From Pseudophaeobacter arcticus DSM 23566 (GTDB taxonomy: Bacteria; Pseudomonadota; Alphaproteobacteria; Rhodobacterales; Rhodobacteraceae): 64,000 nucleotides of DNA. Under the pieces are notes generated by a model that was not told the origin of the DNA, ran no database searches, and saw only the letters and a program-made list of their open reading frames with translations. The DNA is taken from positions 62,001 to 126,000 of the forward strand of contig NZ_AXBF01000005.1 in NCBI RefSeq assembly GCF_000473205.1, given 5' to 3'. The position numbers were made by a program, and so were the translations under genes. Every line of letters begins with the position of its first letter. The stretch's first letter is position 1. This document shows, piece by piece, positions 15,794 to 23,410 of the stretch.

Positions 15794-17898
15794 CCAGTCT
15801 TCCACATATTGATAATTTGATTGCGCCTCGCTCCGTTGCCGTGATCGGTGCCTCGGATGATGTCACACGCATTGGCGGACGACCGATCGCCGCGATGCTC
15901 AAGGCGGGCTATCAGGGCCGTATTTTGCCCGTCAATCCGAAACGCGACACTGTGCAGGGCCTGCGCTGCTATAGCAGCGTAGACGATTTGCCCGAAGTGC
16001 CCGATGCGGCGCTGATCGCGGTGCCCGCCAAACTGGTGGCCGAAACGATTGAGGCGCTTGGGCGCAAAGGTTGCACCGCAGCCACGCTGTTTTCCGCCGG
16101 CTTTGCCGAGGTCGGCGCCGAAGGCGAAGCCGCACAGCGTGAACTTGTCGAACTTGCCCGCGAACACGGTATGCGCCTTCTGGGTCCGAACACGCTGGGG
16201 GTCTATAATGTAGATATCGGGTATTACGGGACATTTTCTTCGTCTCTGGATACGGGCCACCCGTTTCCCGGCAACATCGGAATCGCAAGCCAGTCCGGTG
16301 CGTTTGGGGCGCATCTCGGGGCGCTGGCGCGGGATCGGGGGCTGGGCTGTTCGATATTGATCACCACCGGCAACGAAGCCGATATCACCGTCGCCGAAGC
16401 CATTCGATGGATGGCCGAAAGCGACACCACCGATGTGATCTGCGCCTATATGGAAGCGATCAATGATGCGCCCGCTCTGTTGGCGGCGCTCGATGCCGCA
16501 CGCGCGGCAGGCAAACCCGTGCTCGCGTTGAAATCCGGACGTTCGGCCGTAGGCGCACGCGCCGCCGCATCGCATACCGCATCGTTGACAGGTGATGCCG
16601 TGGTGGCAGATGCTGTTCTCTCCGATCACGGTGCGATTATCCTGCGCGATCCCGAAACGATGATGGATATTGCCTATGCGGCCTCCAAGAAGGTCTTCCC
16701 GGCGCACCATTCTTTGGGCGTCATCACCGTCAGTGGCGGGGCGGGTATCGTCGCCAGCGACGAGGCAGAACGCGTTGGCCTTCCGATGCCCCCCATGCCC
16801 GACGCCGCGCAGGCCAAGTTGAAGGCTCTGCTGCCCTATGCCTCGCCGGTCAATCCGCTGGACTGTACGGCGCAGGCGCTGAACGATCCTTCGCTTCTGG
16901 AAAGTTTCACACAGGCCGCTCTGGAAGAGGGTGGATATGGCGCAGTGCTGTGTTTCCTGACCTATGTCGCCGGCAGTGATGCAATGTCCGAAGTGATCCT
17001 CAAGGCGATGGTGCCGCTGCGCCGCGCCTATCCCGATCGCATCATCGCCTTTTGTGCCTTGGGCGATCCCGAGATTCTGCGCCAATACGATGACGCGGGC
17101 ATCCTGATTTTCAATGACCCGTGTCGCGCGGTGCGCGCGCTTGATGCAATATTGAGGCTCGGCGGCGCGCGGAACAAAGATGCCCGACCTGCGCTGCCAT
17201 CGCATGGACCGGTGATCTTGCCCGCAACAAGCCCCGACGAAGCCCAAGCCAAAACACTCCTCACCACCGCCGGCATTTGCGCCGCCCCCGAACAGGCCGT
17301 CAGCAGCGCCGAAGAGGCGGTGACAGCCGCCGCCGCCTTTGGATATCCGGTGGTGATGAAAATCCTGTCGCCGGAGATTGTGCACAAATCCGATATCGGC
17401 GCTGTCAAATTGGACATTCAGGATGCGAAGGCCGTGCGCACCGCCTATGACGACATTTTGGCAGCGGCGGCCAAGCACGCGCCAGAGGCCACAGTCACCG
17501 GCGTACTTGTGGCCAAGCAACTGTCGGGCGGTGTGGAATGTCTGATGGGGATTAACCGCGACCCAACCTTTGGGCCCGTGGCCGTATTCGGGCTTGGCGG
17601 TATTTTTGTCGAACTGCTGAATGATGTGGCTGTACGGGCTTGCCCGTTTGATCCCGAAACCGCCCGCGACATGATCTTGTCGATCCGCAGCGCCGCCATT
17701 CTGCAAGGGGCGCGCGGGACACCGCCGGCAGATATTGATGCGCTGTCACATATGCTGTCGCGCCTGTCGGCCTTTGCCGCCAGTGCGGGAGAGCGTCTTG
17801 CCTCCGTCGATCTCAATCCGGTTCTGGCCATGCCAAGCGGGCAGGGCGCCTACGCTCTGGATGCGGTTATTGAACTGACCCCTCACGAGGACCCTTGA
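15790..17898 (+). CDS. NDP-forming acyl-CoA synthetase, fused alpha-beta
   Basis: A 702-residue protein with all domains of the ADP-forming acetate/acyl-CoA ligases: CoA-binding Rossmann domain about 10-140 (VIGASDDVTRIGG), succinyl-CoA-ligase-like domains about 150-460 with SQSGAFG and the phosphohistidine segment AASHTASLTGD (His262), and a C-terminal ATP-grasp domain about 480-700 (VVMKILSPEIVHKSDIGAV). It would activate a free acid to its CoA ester at low energy cost, or run in reverse to make ATP. It is ATGA-coupled to the aldolase-like gene and TGATG-coupled to the hydratase gene. Substrate is probably the acid that starts this operon's pathway. Confidence 0.87.
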   Translation: MTSLPHIDNLIAPRSVAVIGASDDVTRIGGRPIAAMLKAGYQGRILPVNPKRDTVQGLRCYSSVDDLPEVPDAALIAVPAKLVAETIEALGRKGCTAATLFSAGFAEVGAEGEAAQRELVELAREHGMRLLGPNTLGVYNVDIGYYGTFSSSLDTGHPFPGNIGIASQSGAFGAHLGALARDRGLGCSILITTGNEADITVAEAIRWMAESDTTDVICAYMEAINDAPALLAALDAARAAGKPVLALKSGRSAVGARAAASHTASLTGDAVVADAVLSDHGAIILRDPETMMDIAYAASKKVFPAHHSLGVITVSGGAGIVASDEAERVGLPMPPMPDAAQAKLKALLPYASPVNPLDCTAQALNDPSLLESFTQAALEEGGYGAVLCFLTYVAGSDAMSEVILKAMVPLRRAYPDRIIAFCALGDPEILRQYDDAGILIFNDPCRAVRALDAILRLGGARNKDARPALPSHGPVILPATSPDEAQAKTLLTTAGICAAPEQAVSSAEEAVTAAAAFGYPVVMKILSPEIVHKSDIGAVKLDIQDAKAVRTAYDDILAAAAKHAPEATVTGVLVAKQLSGGVECLMGINRDPTFGPVAVFGLGGIFVELLNDVAVRACPFDPETARDMILSIRSAAILQGARGTPPADIDALSHMLSRLSAFAASAGERLASVDLNPVLAMPSGQGAYALDAVIELTPHEDP

Positions 17899-18761
17899 TG
17901 GCCATTGACTATGATCATCTGATGCATGTCGAGATCCCGGACGTGCGGCAAACCTACGGGCCGGCGGAAGTGGGGCTTTATGGTCTTTCTGTCGGCCTCG
18001 GACAGGATCCGATGGACCTGCGCCAGATGTCATATGTCGGTGCGCTTGCACATGATCAACCTGCGATACCCGCCATCGCCAACATATTGGGCCATCCGGG
18101 ATTTTGGATGAGCAAGCCGGAAACGGGCGTCAACGCGCTTAAGCCTATGCATGGCGAAGAGGGCATGACGATCCACAACCGCATTCACGCCAAAGGTGCC
18201 GGGGCGGCCAAGACCCGCGTGACGGGCCTTATCGACAAAGGCGCCGGAAAAGATGCCTTGCGCTATTCCGAGAAAGACCTGCACGACGCCGGCACCGGTG
18301 TGCATCTGGCCACGTGCCGGGGGACCACATTTTTGCGTGGGGAGGGTGGGTTTGGCGGCCCCAGCGGGCCGTTAAAAACCCCACATCCTCTCCCTGAAAC
18401 TGCGCCGGATCATGTTTTTGAAACTCCCACGCGACCAGAGCAAGCCTTGCTCTATCGTTGGAACGGTGATCCCAATCCGTTGCATCTTGACCCGCGCGCC
18501 GTGCATGAGGCAGGCTTCGAACGACCCATTTTGCACGGTCTATGCAGCTTTGAATGCGCCGCCCATGCGCTGCTTGCGGTTTTATGCGACTATGATGACA
18601 CGGCATTTGGGTCAATGGATGCACGGTTCACCGCGCATGTATTCCCCGGCGAAACGCTGCGGACCGAAATTTGGCAAGACGGATCATTCCGCACCCGCGC
18701 CATTGAGCGCGGTAAAATCGTCATTGGCAATGAGTTGTTCCGGCACAGGAGTGCAAAATGA
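17898..18761 (+). CDS. MaoC / hydratase-2 family enoyl-CoA hydratase
   Basis: A 287-residue double-hotdog protein resembling the hydratase-2 part of peroxisomal multifunctional enzyme 2. The N-terminal half is a degenerate hotdog; the C-terminal half has the catalytic motif YRWNGDPNPLHLDPRAV (Asp and His dyad) near residue 190 and HGLCSFECAAHAL. It adds water to a 2-enoyl-CoA to give the (R)-3-hydroxy product. In the steroid side-chain system a MaoC protein feeds its hydroxyacyl-CoA to the DUF35-Ltp2 aldolase, and the same order of chemistry is plausible here. Start overlaps the previous stop (TGATG). Confidence 0.85.
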   Translation: MAIDYDHLMHVEIPDVRQTYGPAEVGLYGLSVGLGQDPMDLRQMSYVGALAHDQPAIPAIANILGHPGFWMSKPETGVNALKPMHGEEGMTIHNRIHAKGAGAAKTRVTGLIDKGAGKDALRYSEKDLHDAGTGVHLATCRGTTFLRGEGGFGGPSGPLKTPHPLPETAPDHVFETPTRPEQALLYRWNGDPNPLHLDPRAVHEAGFERPILHGLCSFECAAHALLAVLCDYDDTAFGSMDARFTAHVFPGETLRTEIWQDGSFRTRAIERGKIVIGNELFRHRSAK

Positions 18762-19519
18762 GCGTCACAACAGAGCATCACGACGATGGCCTTTTGATCA
18801 TCACACTCAATGACCCCGAGCGCCGCAATCCCATCGGGCATGAACGACGCAAAGCGCTACGGGCCCGGCTGTCGGAGGCCGAAGCAGACCCCGCCGTGCG
18901 CGCCGTCGTATTAACCGGCGCGGGCGGGCATTTTTCAGCCGGCGGGGATGTGCGTGAGCAAAAAGACCGCAGCATCTGCGAACATCGTGAACGGTTTGCC
19001 CTGATCAAGGATTTGGTCGGCCGGATGGCCCGGTTTTCAAAACCACTTGTTGCAGGGGTCGAAGGATGGGCCGCCGGGGGCGGTTTTTCACTGGCACTGG
19101 CGTGCCCGACGGTGGTCGCCTCGCGGAATGCCCGATTTGTCGCCAGTTTTACCAAGGTCGGGCTGATGCCTGATATGGGGTTATTTGCCACCCTTCCGGC
19201 GCGGGTCGGTCCCGCACGCGCGCGGCGATTGTTGCTGACCGGCCGTGTGATCGATGCCCCCGAAGCGTTGACATTGGGCGTGGTCGATGAATTGACCGAC
19301 CCCGGCGATGCCGCGCGCTTGGCCGGGGTGCTGGCGCTTGAGGAAGCCAAAACGGCGCCGCTGCCGCGTCAATTTATTGTGGACTGGTTTGCCCGTGATC
19401 TCGGTGCGGCGCTTGATTATGAGCAAACGCTTCAGCCCGCTTTGGTGAACAGCTCCGATGCCGCCGAAGGTCGGGCTGCCTTTGCCGAAAAGAGGCCACC
19501 CAGATTTCGCGGATGTTGA
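18758..19519 (+). CDS. Enoyl-CoA hydratase/isomerase (crotonase family)
   Basis: A 253-residue crotonase with FSAGGDVRE (oxyanion hole, about residue 65) and EGWAAGGGFSLALACP (about residue 105). The segment FTKVGLMPDMGLFATLP lies where the second catalytic Glu usually is, and that Glu is replaced by Asp, so isomerase or another crotonase reaction is possible. It is ATGA-coupled to the hydratase-2 gene and overlaps the following membrane-protein gene by 7 bp. Its role in the pathway is undefined. Confidence 0.82.
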   Translation: MSVTTEHHDDGLLIITLNDPERRNPIGHERRKALRARLSEAEADPAVRAVVLTGAGGHFSAGGDVREQKDRSICEHRERFALIKDLVGRMARFSKPLVAGVEGWAAGGGFSLALACPTVVASRNARFVASFTKVGLMPDMGLFATLPARVGPARARRLLLTGRVIDAPEALTLGVVDELTDPGDAARLAGVLALEEAKTAPLPRQFIVDWFARDLGAALDYEQTLQPALVNSSDAAEGRAAFAEKRPPRFRGC

Positions 19520-20973
19520 CCAAGGATCACACCAATGCACCCGCACCCTCCCATCCGGTTTTACAGACCGGCAGGATGGTGCTGCTGCGGGGGCTGTTGG
19601 CCTTCGTCATGCTGGTGGCGGTTGTGCTTATCTTTGCCGATGCAAAGGGGCTGACATTGGCCGGAATGGCGGCTTTGGGGCTGTACCTGATTTTGACCCT
19701 GCGCCAGTTCAGTGCTGGCACCTGGGTGCCGGTCCTGCTGTCTCTTTTGACCCTGATCGTTGCATTGTTTCGCGGAGTGCCTGCTGCCGTTCTGTGGCAA
19801 GCCTCCGACCGCATGCTTTTCCTATCGGCCTTGATCGCGTTTCTGGGCACATTGCGGTCGTCCGCCGCATTGGCGCCCGAAGTGCACCGCGCCGGTCAAT
19901 ATGTGACAAATCAACCGGCCTCACGCCGGTATCTGGCAATGACCTTTGGCGGGCATCTTTTTGGTGTGCTGATCAATTTCGGCGGGCTTGCGGTGCTACT
20001 GGATATGGCCAAACGCGCGATATCCACCGAAGCCGCCGCACAAATGACCCAAGAGGCCCGGAACCTGCGTGAAAAACGCATGACCTTGGCGGTGATCCGG
20101 GGGTTTTCGCTGATTGCGCTCTGGTCGCCTTTCGGGTTTGCCACCAATGCCATCCTGATCACCTTGCCCGGTATTTCCTATTTCGATTTCGGGCCGATCG
20201 GGTTTGCGATGTCTTTCGTATTCATCGCCGTCGGCTGGAGCATGGATCGATGGGAGGGGCGGCGGTATCGGCGCATGGGCCTTCCGCCGCCAAGCCCCCC
20301 GCCCAGAAGTTGGGCCGGGGCGGCGTTGCTGTTGTGCCATGTGGGGGCTTTGGGGGCGGCGGTGTTCATCGTGCATGACCTCAGCCGCCTTAATTTTCAG
20401 CAAGCCCTGATCCTTGTGGTGCCCTGTTATTCAATCTTTTGGGCCGCCATAGCGACACGGCGCACGCCGGGCGGATCGGTCGCCGGTGTCAAGACCGCCA
20501 CCCGCACAAGCTGGCAACGGCTGTCCGGGGTCGGCGGTGAAATCGGGGTCTTCGCATCGGCCGGATTTTTGCCGGTTGTCTTATTGGCGTTGATCCCGTC
20601 CGAAGCCTTACGCGATGCCATTGCCGCACTTGGGTTTGGCCCACTCATATTGGCGTTGGGATTGCTGCTGATGATGGTGGTGATCGGGCTTCTTGGGGTG
20701 AACCCGATTGTGGTGGGCTCGGTTCTGGGAACCATCGCCACACAGTTGGAGGTTCCGGGACTCAACGACACGATTATTGCCTTAGCAATCAGCGGGGGAT
20801 GGGCGGCTGTGATGGGGTTTTCGCCTTTCATAACCACCGTCATCATCGGGGCGGCCATAATGGGGCGCTCACCCGCACGTCTTGGCCTGTTCTGGAACGG
20901 GCCTTACTGTATCGCGATCCTGGCGGTATGGGCCGTGCTGCTGACCGCGCTGATACAAACCGGCCTGATCTAA
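19513..20973 (+). CDS. Unrecognised polytopic membrane protein, possible transporter
   Basis: A 486-residue very hydrophobic protein with about 11-12 predicted membrane segments, a charged cytoplasmic-looking loop near residues 178-195 (RAISTEAAAQMTQEARNLRE) and a Pro-rich loop near 255-265 (PPPSPPPRSW). The overall look is that of the ion-transporter superfamily (DctM-like or citrate-type permeases), but I recognise no family signature. It overlaps the crotonase gene by 7 bp and is the last gene of the operon, so uptake of the operon's substrate or export of a product is the likely job. That function is inferred from context only. Confidence 0.7.
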   Translation: MLTKDHTNAPAPSHPVLQTGRMVLLRGLLAFVMLVAVVLIFADAKGLTLAGMAALGLYLILTLRQFSAGTWVPVLLSLLTLIVALFRGVPAAVLWQASDRMLFLSALIAFLGTLRSSAALAPEVHRAGQYVTNQPASRRYLAMTFGGHLFGVLINFGGLAVLLDMAKRAISTEAAAQMTQEARNLREKRMTLAVIRGFSLIALWSPFGFATNAILITLPGISYFDFGPIGFAMSFVFIAVGWSMDRWEGRRYRRMGLPPPSPPPRSWAGAALLLCHVGALGAAVFIVHDLSRLNFQQALILVVPCYSIFWAAIATRRTPGGSVAGVKTATRTSWQRLSGVGGEIGVFASAGFLPVVLLALIPSEALRDAIAALGFGPLILALGLLLMMVVIGLLGVNPIVVGSVLGTIATQLEVPGLNDTIIALAISGGWAAVMGFSPFITTVIIGAAIMGRSPARLGLFWNGPYCIAILAVWAVLLTALIQTGLI

Positions 20974-21094
20974 AAAATTTAGCGGTGCACATGGATCCGC
21001 AAAGTCAACGCCCGCACCATCCGCCGGATGTGAAAATCATATCTGTGTAAAATCTCCAAACCACATTTCAGACCAAGATCGGATGGCACAGCCG

Positions 21095-22021
21095 TCACAG
21101 GGTGACGCCCGGCCATTGTCCCGATGCAACCATCTTATGCACTTCAGCGATCAGGAAATCGGCAAAGCTGCTGGTCAAACGCGAACCGGGGCGGTTCAAC
21201 GGCGTCATCAAAACCAATGTGCGGTCGATGCTGCGCCTCTCGATCGGACGTGCAATCAACCGTCCTACACGCACCTGATTGATCACGCTGACCAGAGGCA
21301 GGATCGTGCTGCCCAAACCTCGCTCCACAAAGGCGAGCATGGTTGGCAATATGTCAACTTCCAGGATCACGTTCAGGTCGATCTGTGCGTCGCTGGCGAT
21401 GTTTTCGATACATCCGCGCAACCCGTGTTCGCGATTGGGCAAAATCAGATCCTGCTTCAATGCCTCACCGGAACGGATTGGAACGCCATCATCCGCCGAT
21501 GCGTGTTGAGCAGATTGAACCAAGAAAAGCTTTTCTATAATAATAGGTTGCAATGTAATTGCAGGGGGTCTTTGCCCCTCATACGCCACCCCGAGATCAA
21601 TCTTGTCGCGCACAAGCCAGTCCTGCACATGGCCACTAAAACCGGAAATGACCCGCAGGTTCACATCCGGATAGACGTGCAACGCCTGTTCAATCAAATG
21701 CGTCGCCAAAATTTCCGCGACGGTCGGGGGCAGGCCAAGCGTCACCGTGCCCGAAAGGGGCGCAAGGTTGCCCGAAATTTCGCCCGCTAAATCCTCGACA
21801 TCTTCCAAAATAACCTTGGCCCGGCGCGCCAATCTGATGCCTTCTTCTGTCGGCATCACCCCACGGCCGTGGCGCCGCAACAGCTGCACATTCAATTCTG
21901 TCTCTAACGATTTGACCTGTCGGCTGAGCACAGGTTGCGCAATGTTCAAACGCTCTGCGGCGGCGGTGATGCTGCTCAGCTCAACCACATGGATAAAATT
22001 ACGAAGTTGGCGAAAGTCCAT
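21095..22021 (-). CDS. LysR-family transcriptional regulator
   Basis: A 308-residue LysR regulator. The N-terminal winged helix is at about residues 1-60 (MDFRQLRNFIHVVELSSITAAAERLNIAQPVLSRQVKSLE, split here by its helices), followed by a periplasmic-binding-like effector domain from residue 90. It is divergent from the TAXI-TRAP/CoA-transferase genes and therefore probably controls them. It converges on the membrane-protein gene across a 121-bp gap (20974-21094) in which I see no clear terminator. Confidence 0.87.
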   Translation of the reverse strand: MDFRQLRNFIHVVELSSITAAAERLNIAQPVLSRQVKSLETELNVQLLRRHGRGVMPTEEGIRLARRAKVILEDVEDLAGEISGNLAPLSGTVTLGLPPTVAEILATHLIEQALHVYPDVNLRVISGFSGHVQDWLVRDKIDLGVAYEGQRPPAITLQPIIIEKLFLVQSAQHASADDGVPIRSGEALKQDLILPNREHGLRGCIENIASDAQIDLNVILEVDILPTMLAFVERGLGSTILPLVSVINQVRVGRLIARPIERRSIDRTLVLMTPLNRPGSRLTSSFADFLIAEVHKMVASGQWPGVTL

Positions 22022-22023
22022 TC

Positions 22024-22054
22024 ATACCTCATTGGTATAGCTGATATATCTATA
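22024..22054. promoter_or_regulatory. LysR-type boxes in the divergent promoter
   Basis: ATACC-N5-GGTAT (22024-22038) contains a T-N11-A LysR core, 3 bp before the LysR start codon. An overlapping second repeat, TATAG-N9-CTATA, spans 22036-22054. The arrangement fits autoregulation and control of the TAXI receptor gene 150 bp away. The rest of the gap (22055-22203) shows nothing distinctive. Confidence 0.55.
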
Positions 22055-22203
22055 ATACACTTGCAACATGGCTTCCATATCATGCACTGTTTACTTCAAG
22101 GAACGTCTTTGTCCGGTGTCTTGGTGTTTTCATATACACCACAGCGCCGCCGCCGGTGGAGGATCGGCGGTTCGAGACGCTTCCATTTGACAGGGAGAGC
22201 TAC

Positions 22204-23334
22204 ATGAAAACCAGAACGCATATTGCAGCTGCCGTTAGCGGCTTGATGACACTATCGGCCTTTTCGGCCTCGGCGCAGGACCTGCCGGATACCATGATCT
22301 GGACGTCCTATGACGTTGGGTCGGCCGGTTACGCCGAAGCCTCGGCCATCGCGGACGCCTTTGGCAAGAAATTCGGCACCCGCGTGCGGATACAACCTTC
22401 CGGCAGCGGGATCGGGCGGCTTCAACCCTTGCTTCAGGGGCGCGCCGATTACGCATTTCTCGCCACCGAAGCTTTCTTCCTTTCCGAAGGCGCCTATGAC
22501 TTTGCAACGCCTGACTGGGGACCAAAAGAGCTGCGTGCCATTGCCGGACGTCCGGCAGGCCTCACTTTGGTTGCGGCGGCGGACGCCGGAATTGAAACCG
22601 TGGCCGATGCACGCGGAAAACGCATTGCCTTTGTCGCCGGGAACCCCTCTGTGAACGTGAAATGTGAGGCGATCCTTGCCTTTGGCGGGCTGACGCTTGA
22701 CGATGTCAAAGTGGTAACCTTCCCGACATATGCAGCCGCGATGTCGTCCATGACACGCAACGAGTCGGACGCAACCTGCACGACTCCGACCACCAGCCAG
22801 CTCTACGAACTGGCCGAAAGCCCGCGTGGCATTCATTACGCCCCGCTTGAAGCGGACAATGCGGAAGGTTGGAAACAGCTTTTGGAGGTTCTGCCAATCA
22901 TGAGCCCCTCTAACGAGGATGTCGCCGCCGGTCTCGCCGAAGGCGAAGTCGCCAAAATGGGTGCCTATCGTTATCCGATCATCACCACGACCGTGGATAA
23001 ATCGGCAGATGATGTTTATGCCTTTATCAAGGCTCTGGATGAAACCTATGATCTTTACAAAGATGGCACCGCCGCCATGAAACGGTGGGCGCTCGAAAGG
23101 TCCGGCAAACCGGCCATCGACGTACCCTTCCACGAAGGCGCCATCCGCTACCTGAAAGAAAAAGGGATCTGGACCGCCGAAGATGACGCCTGGAATGCAA
23201 AGCGTACCGAACGGATGGATGCGCTGATTGCCGCCTGGGCCGAATTCAAACCTCAGAATGCAGACATGTCCGAGGAAGAATTCGCCGCCGCTTGGATGGC
23301 CCGGCGCGCAGAGGTTGCTGCCAGCCTGAACTGA
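22204..23334 (+). CDS. TAXI-family TRAP transporter substrate-binding protein
   Basis: A 376-residue periplasmic receptor. The signal peptide covers about residues 1-26 (MKTRTHIAAAV to SASA). The mature part has features of the TAXI family: MIWTSYDVGSAGYAEASAIA near the N-terminus, then RVRIQPSGSGIGRLQPLLQG. It captures a solute, usually a small carboxylate, for the permease at 23411. GGGAGAGC precedes the ATG at 22204. A stem-loop separates it from the permease gene, consistent with making more receptor than permease. Confidence 0.87.
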   Translation: MKTRTHIAAAVSGLMTLSAFSASAQDLPDTMIWTSYDVGSAGYAEASAIADAFGKKFGTRVRIQPSGSGIGRLQPLLQGRADYAFLATEAFFLSEGAYDFATPDWGPKELRAIAGRPAGLTLVAAADAGIETVADARGKRIAFVAGNPSVNVKCEAILAFGGLTLDDVKVVTFPTYAAAMSSMTRNESDATCTTPTTSQLYELAESPRGIHYAPLEADNAEGWKQLLEVLPIMSPSNEDVAAGLAEGEVAKMGAYRYPIITTTVDKSADDVYAFIKALDETYDLYKDGTAAMKRWALERSGKPAIDVPFHEGAIRYLKEKGIWTAEDDAWNAKRTERMDALIAAWAEFKPQNADMSEEEFAAAWMARRAEVAASLN

Positions 23335-23349
23335 GCCGCGCGTTTTTGC

Positions 23350-23383
23350 TTCCCCCGGTGCGCTTGATCTGCCGCCGGGGGAA
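23350..23383 (+). promoter_or_regulatory. Intercistronic hairpin between TRAP receptor and permease
   Basis: TTCCCCCGG pairs perfectly with CCGGGGGAA across a 16-base loop, 15 bp after the receptor stop and 27 bp before the permease start. It could stabilise the receptor mRNA or attenuate read-through. It has no T-run, so full termination is unlikely. Confidence 0.6.
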
Positions 23384-23410
23384 TAAACATTGCCAGGTCG
23401 GGATTAAACA

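Noticed and set aside
15727..17706. 659-codon open frame opposite the acyl-CoA synthetase
   Set aside because: Antisense shadow: the plus strand carries all domains of an NDP-forming synthetase, and the minus translation has no recognisable motif.
19458..20072. 204-codon frame overlapping the crotonase and membrane-protein genes
   Set aside because: It conflicts with the strongly hydrophobic frame starting at 19513, and its translation is Arg/Cys-rich without pattern.
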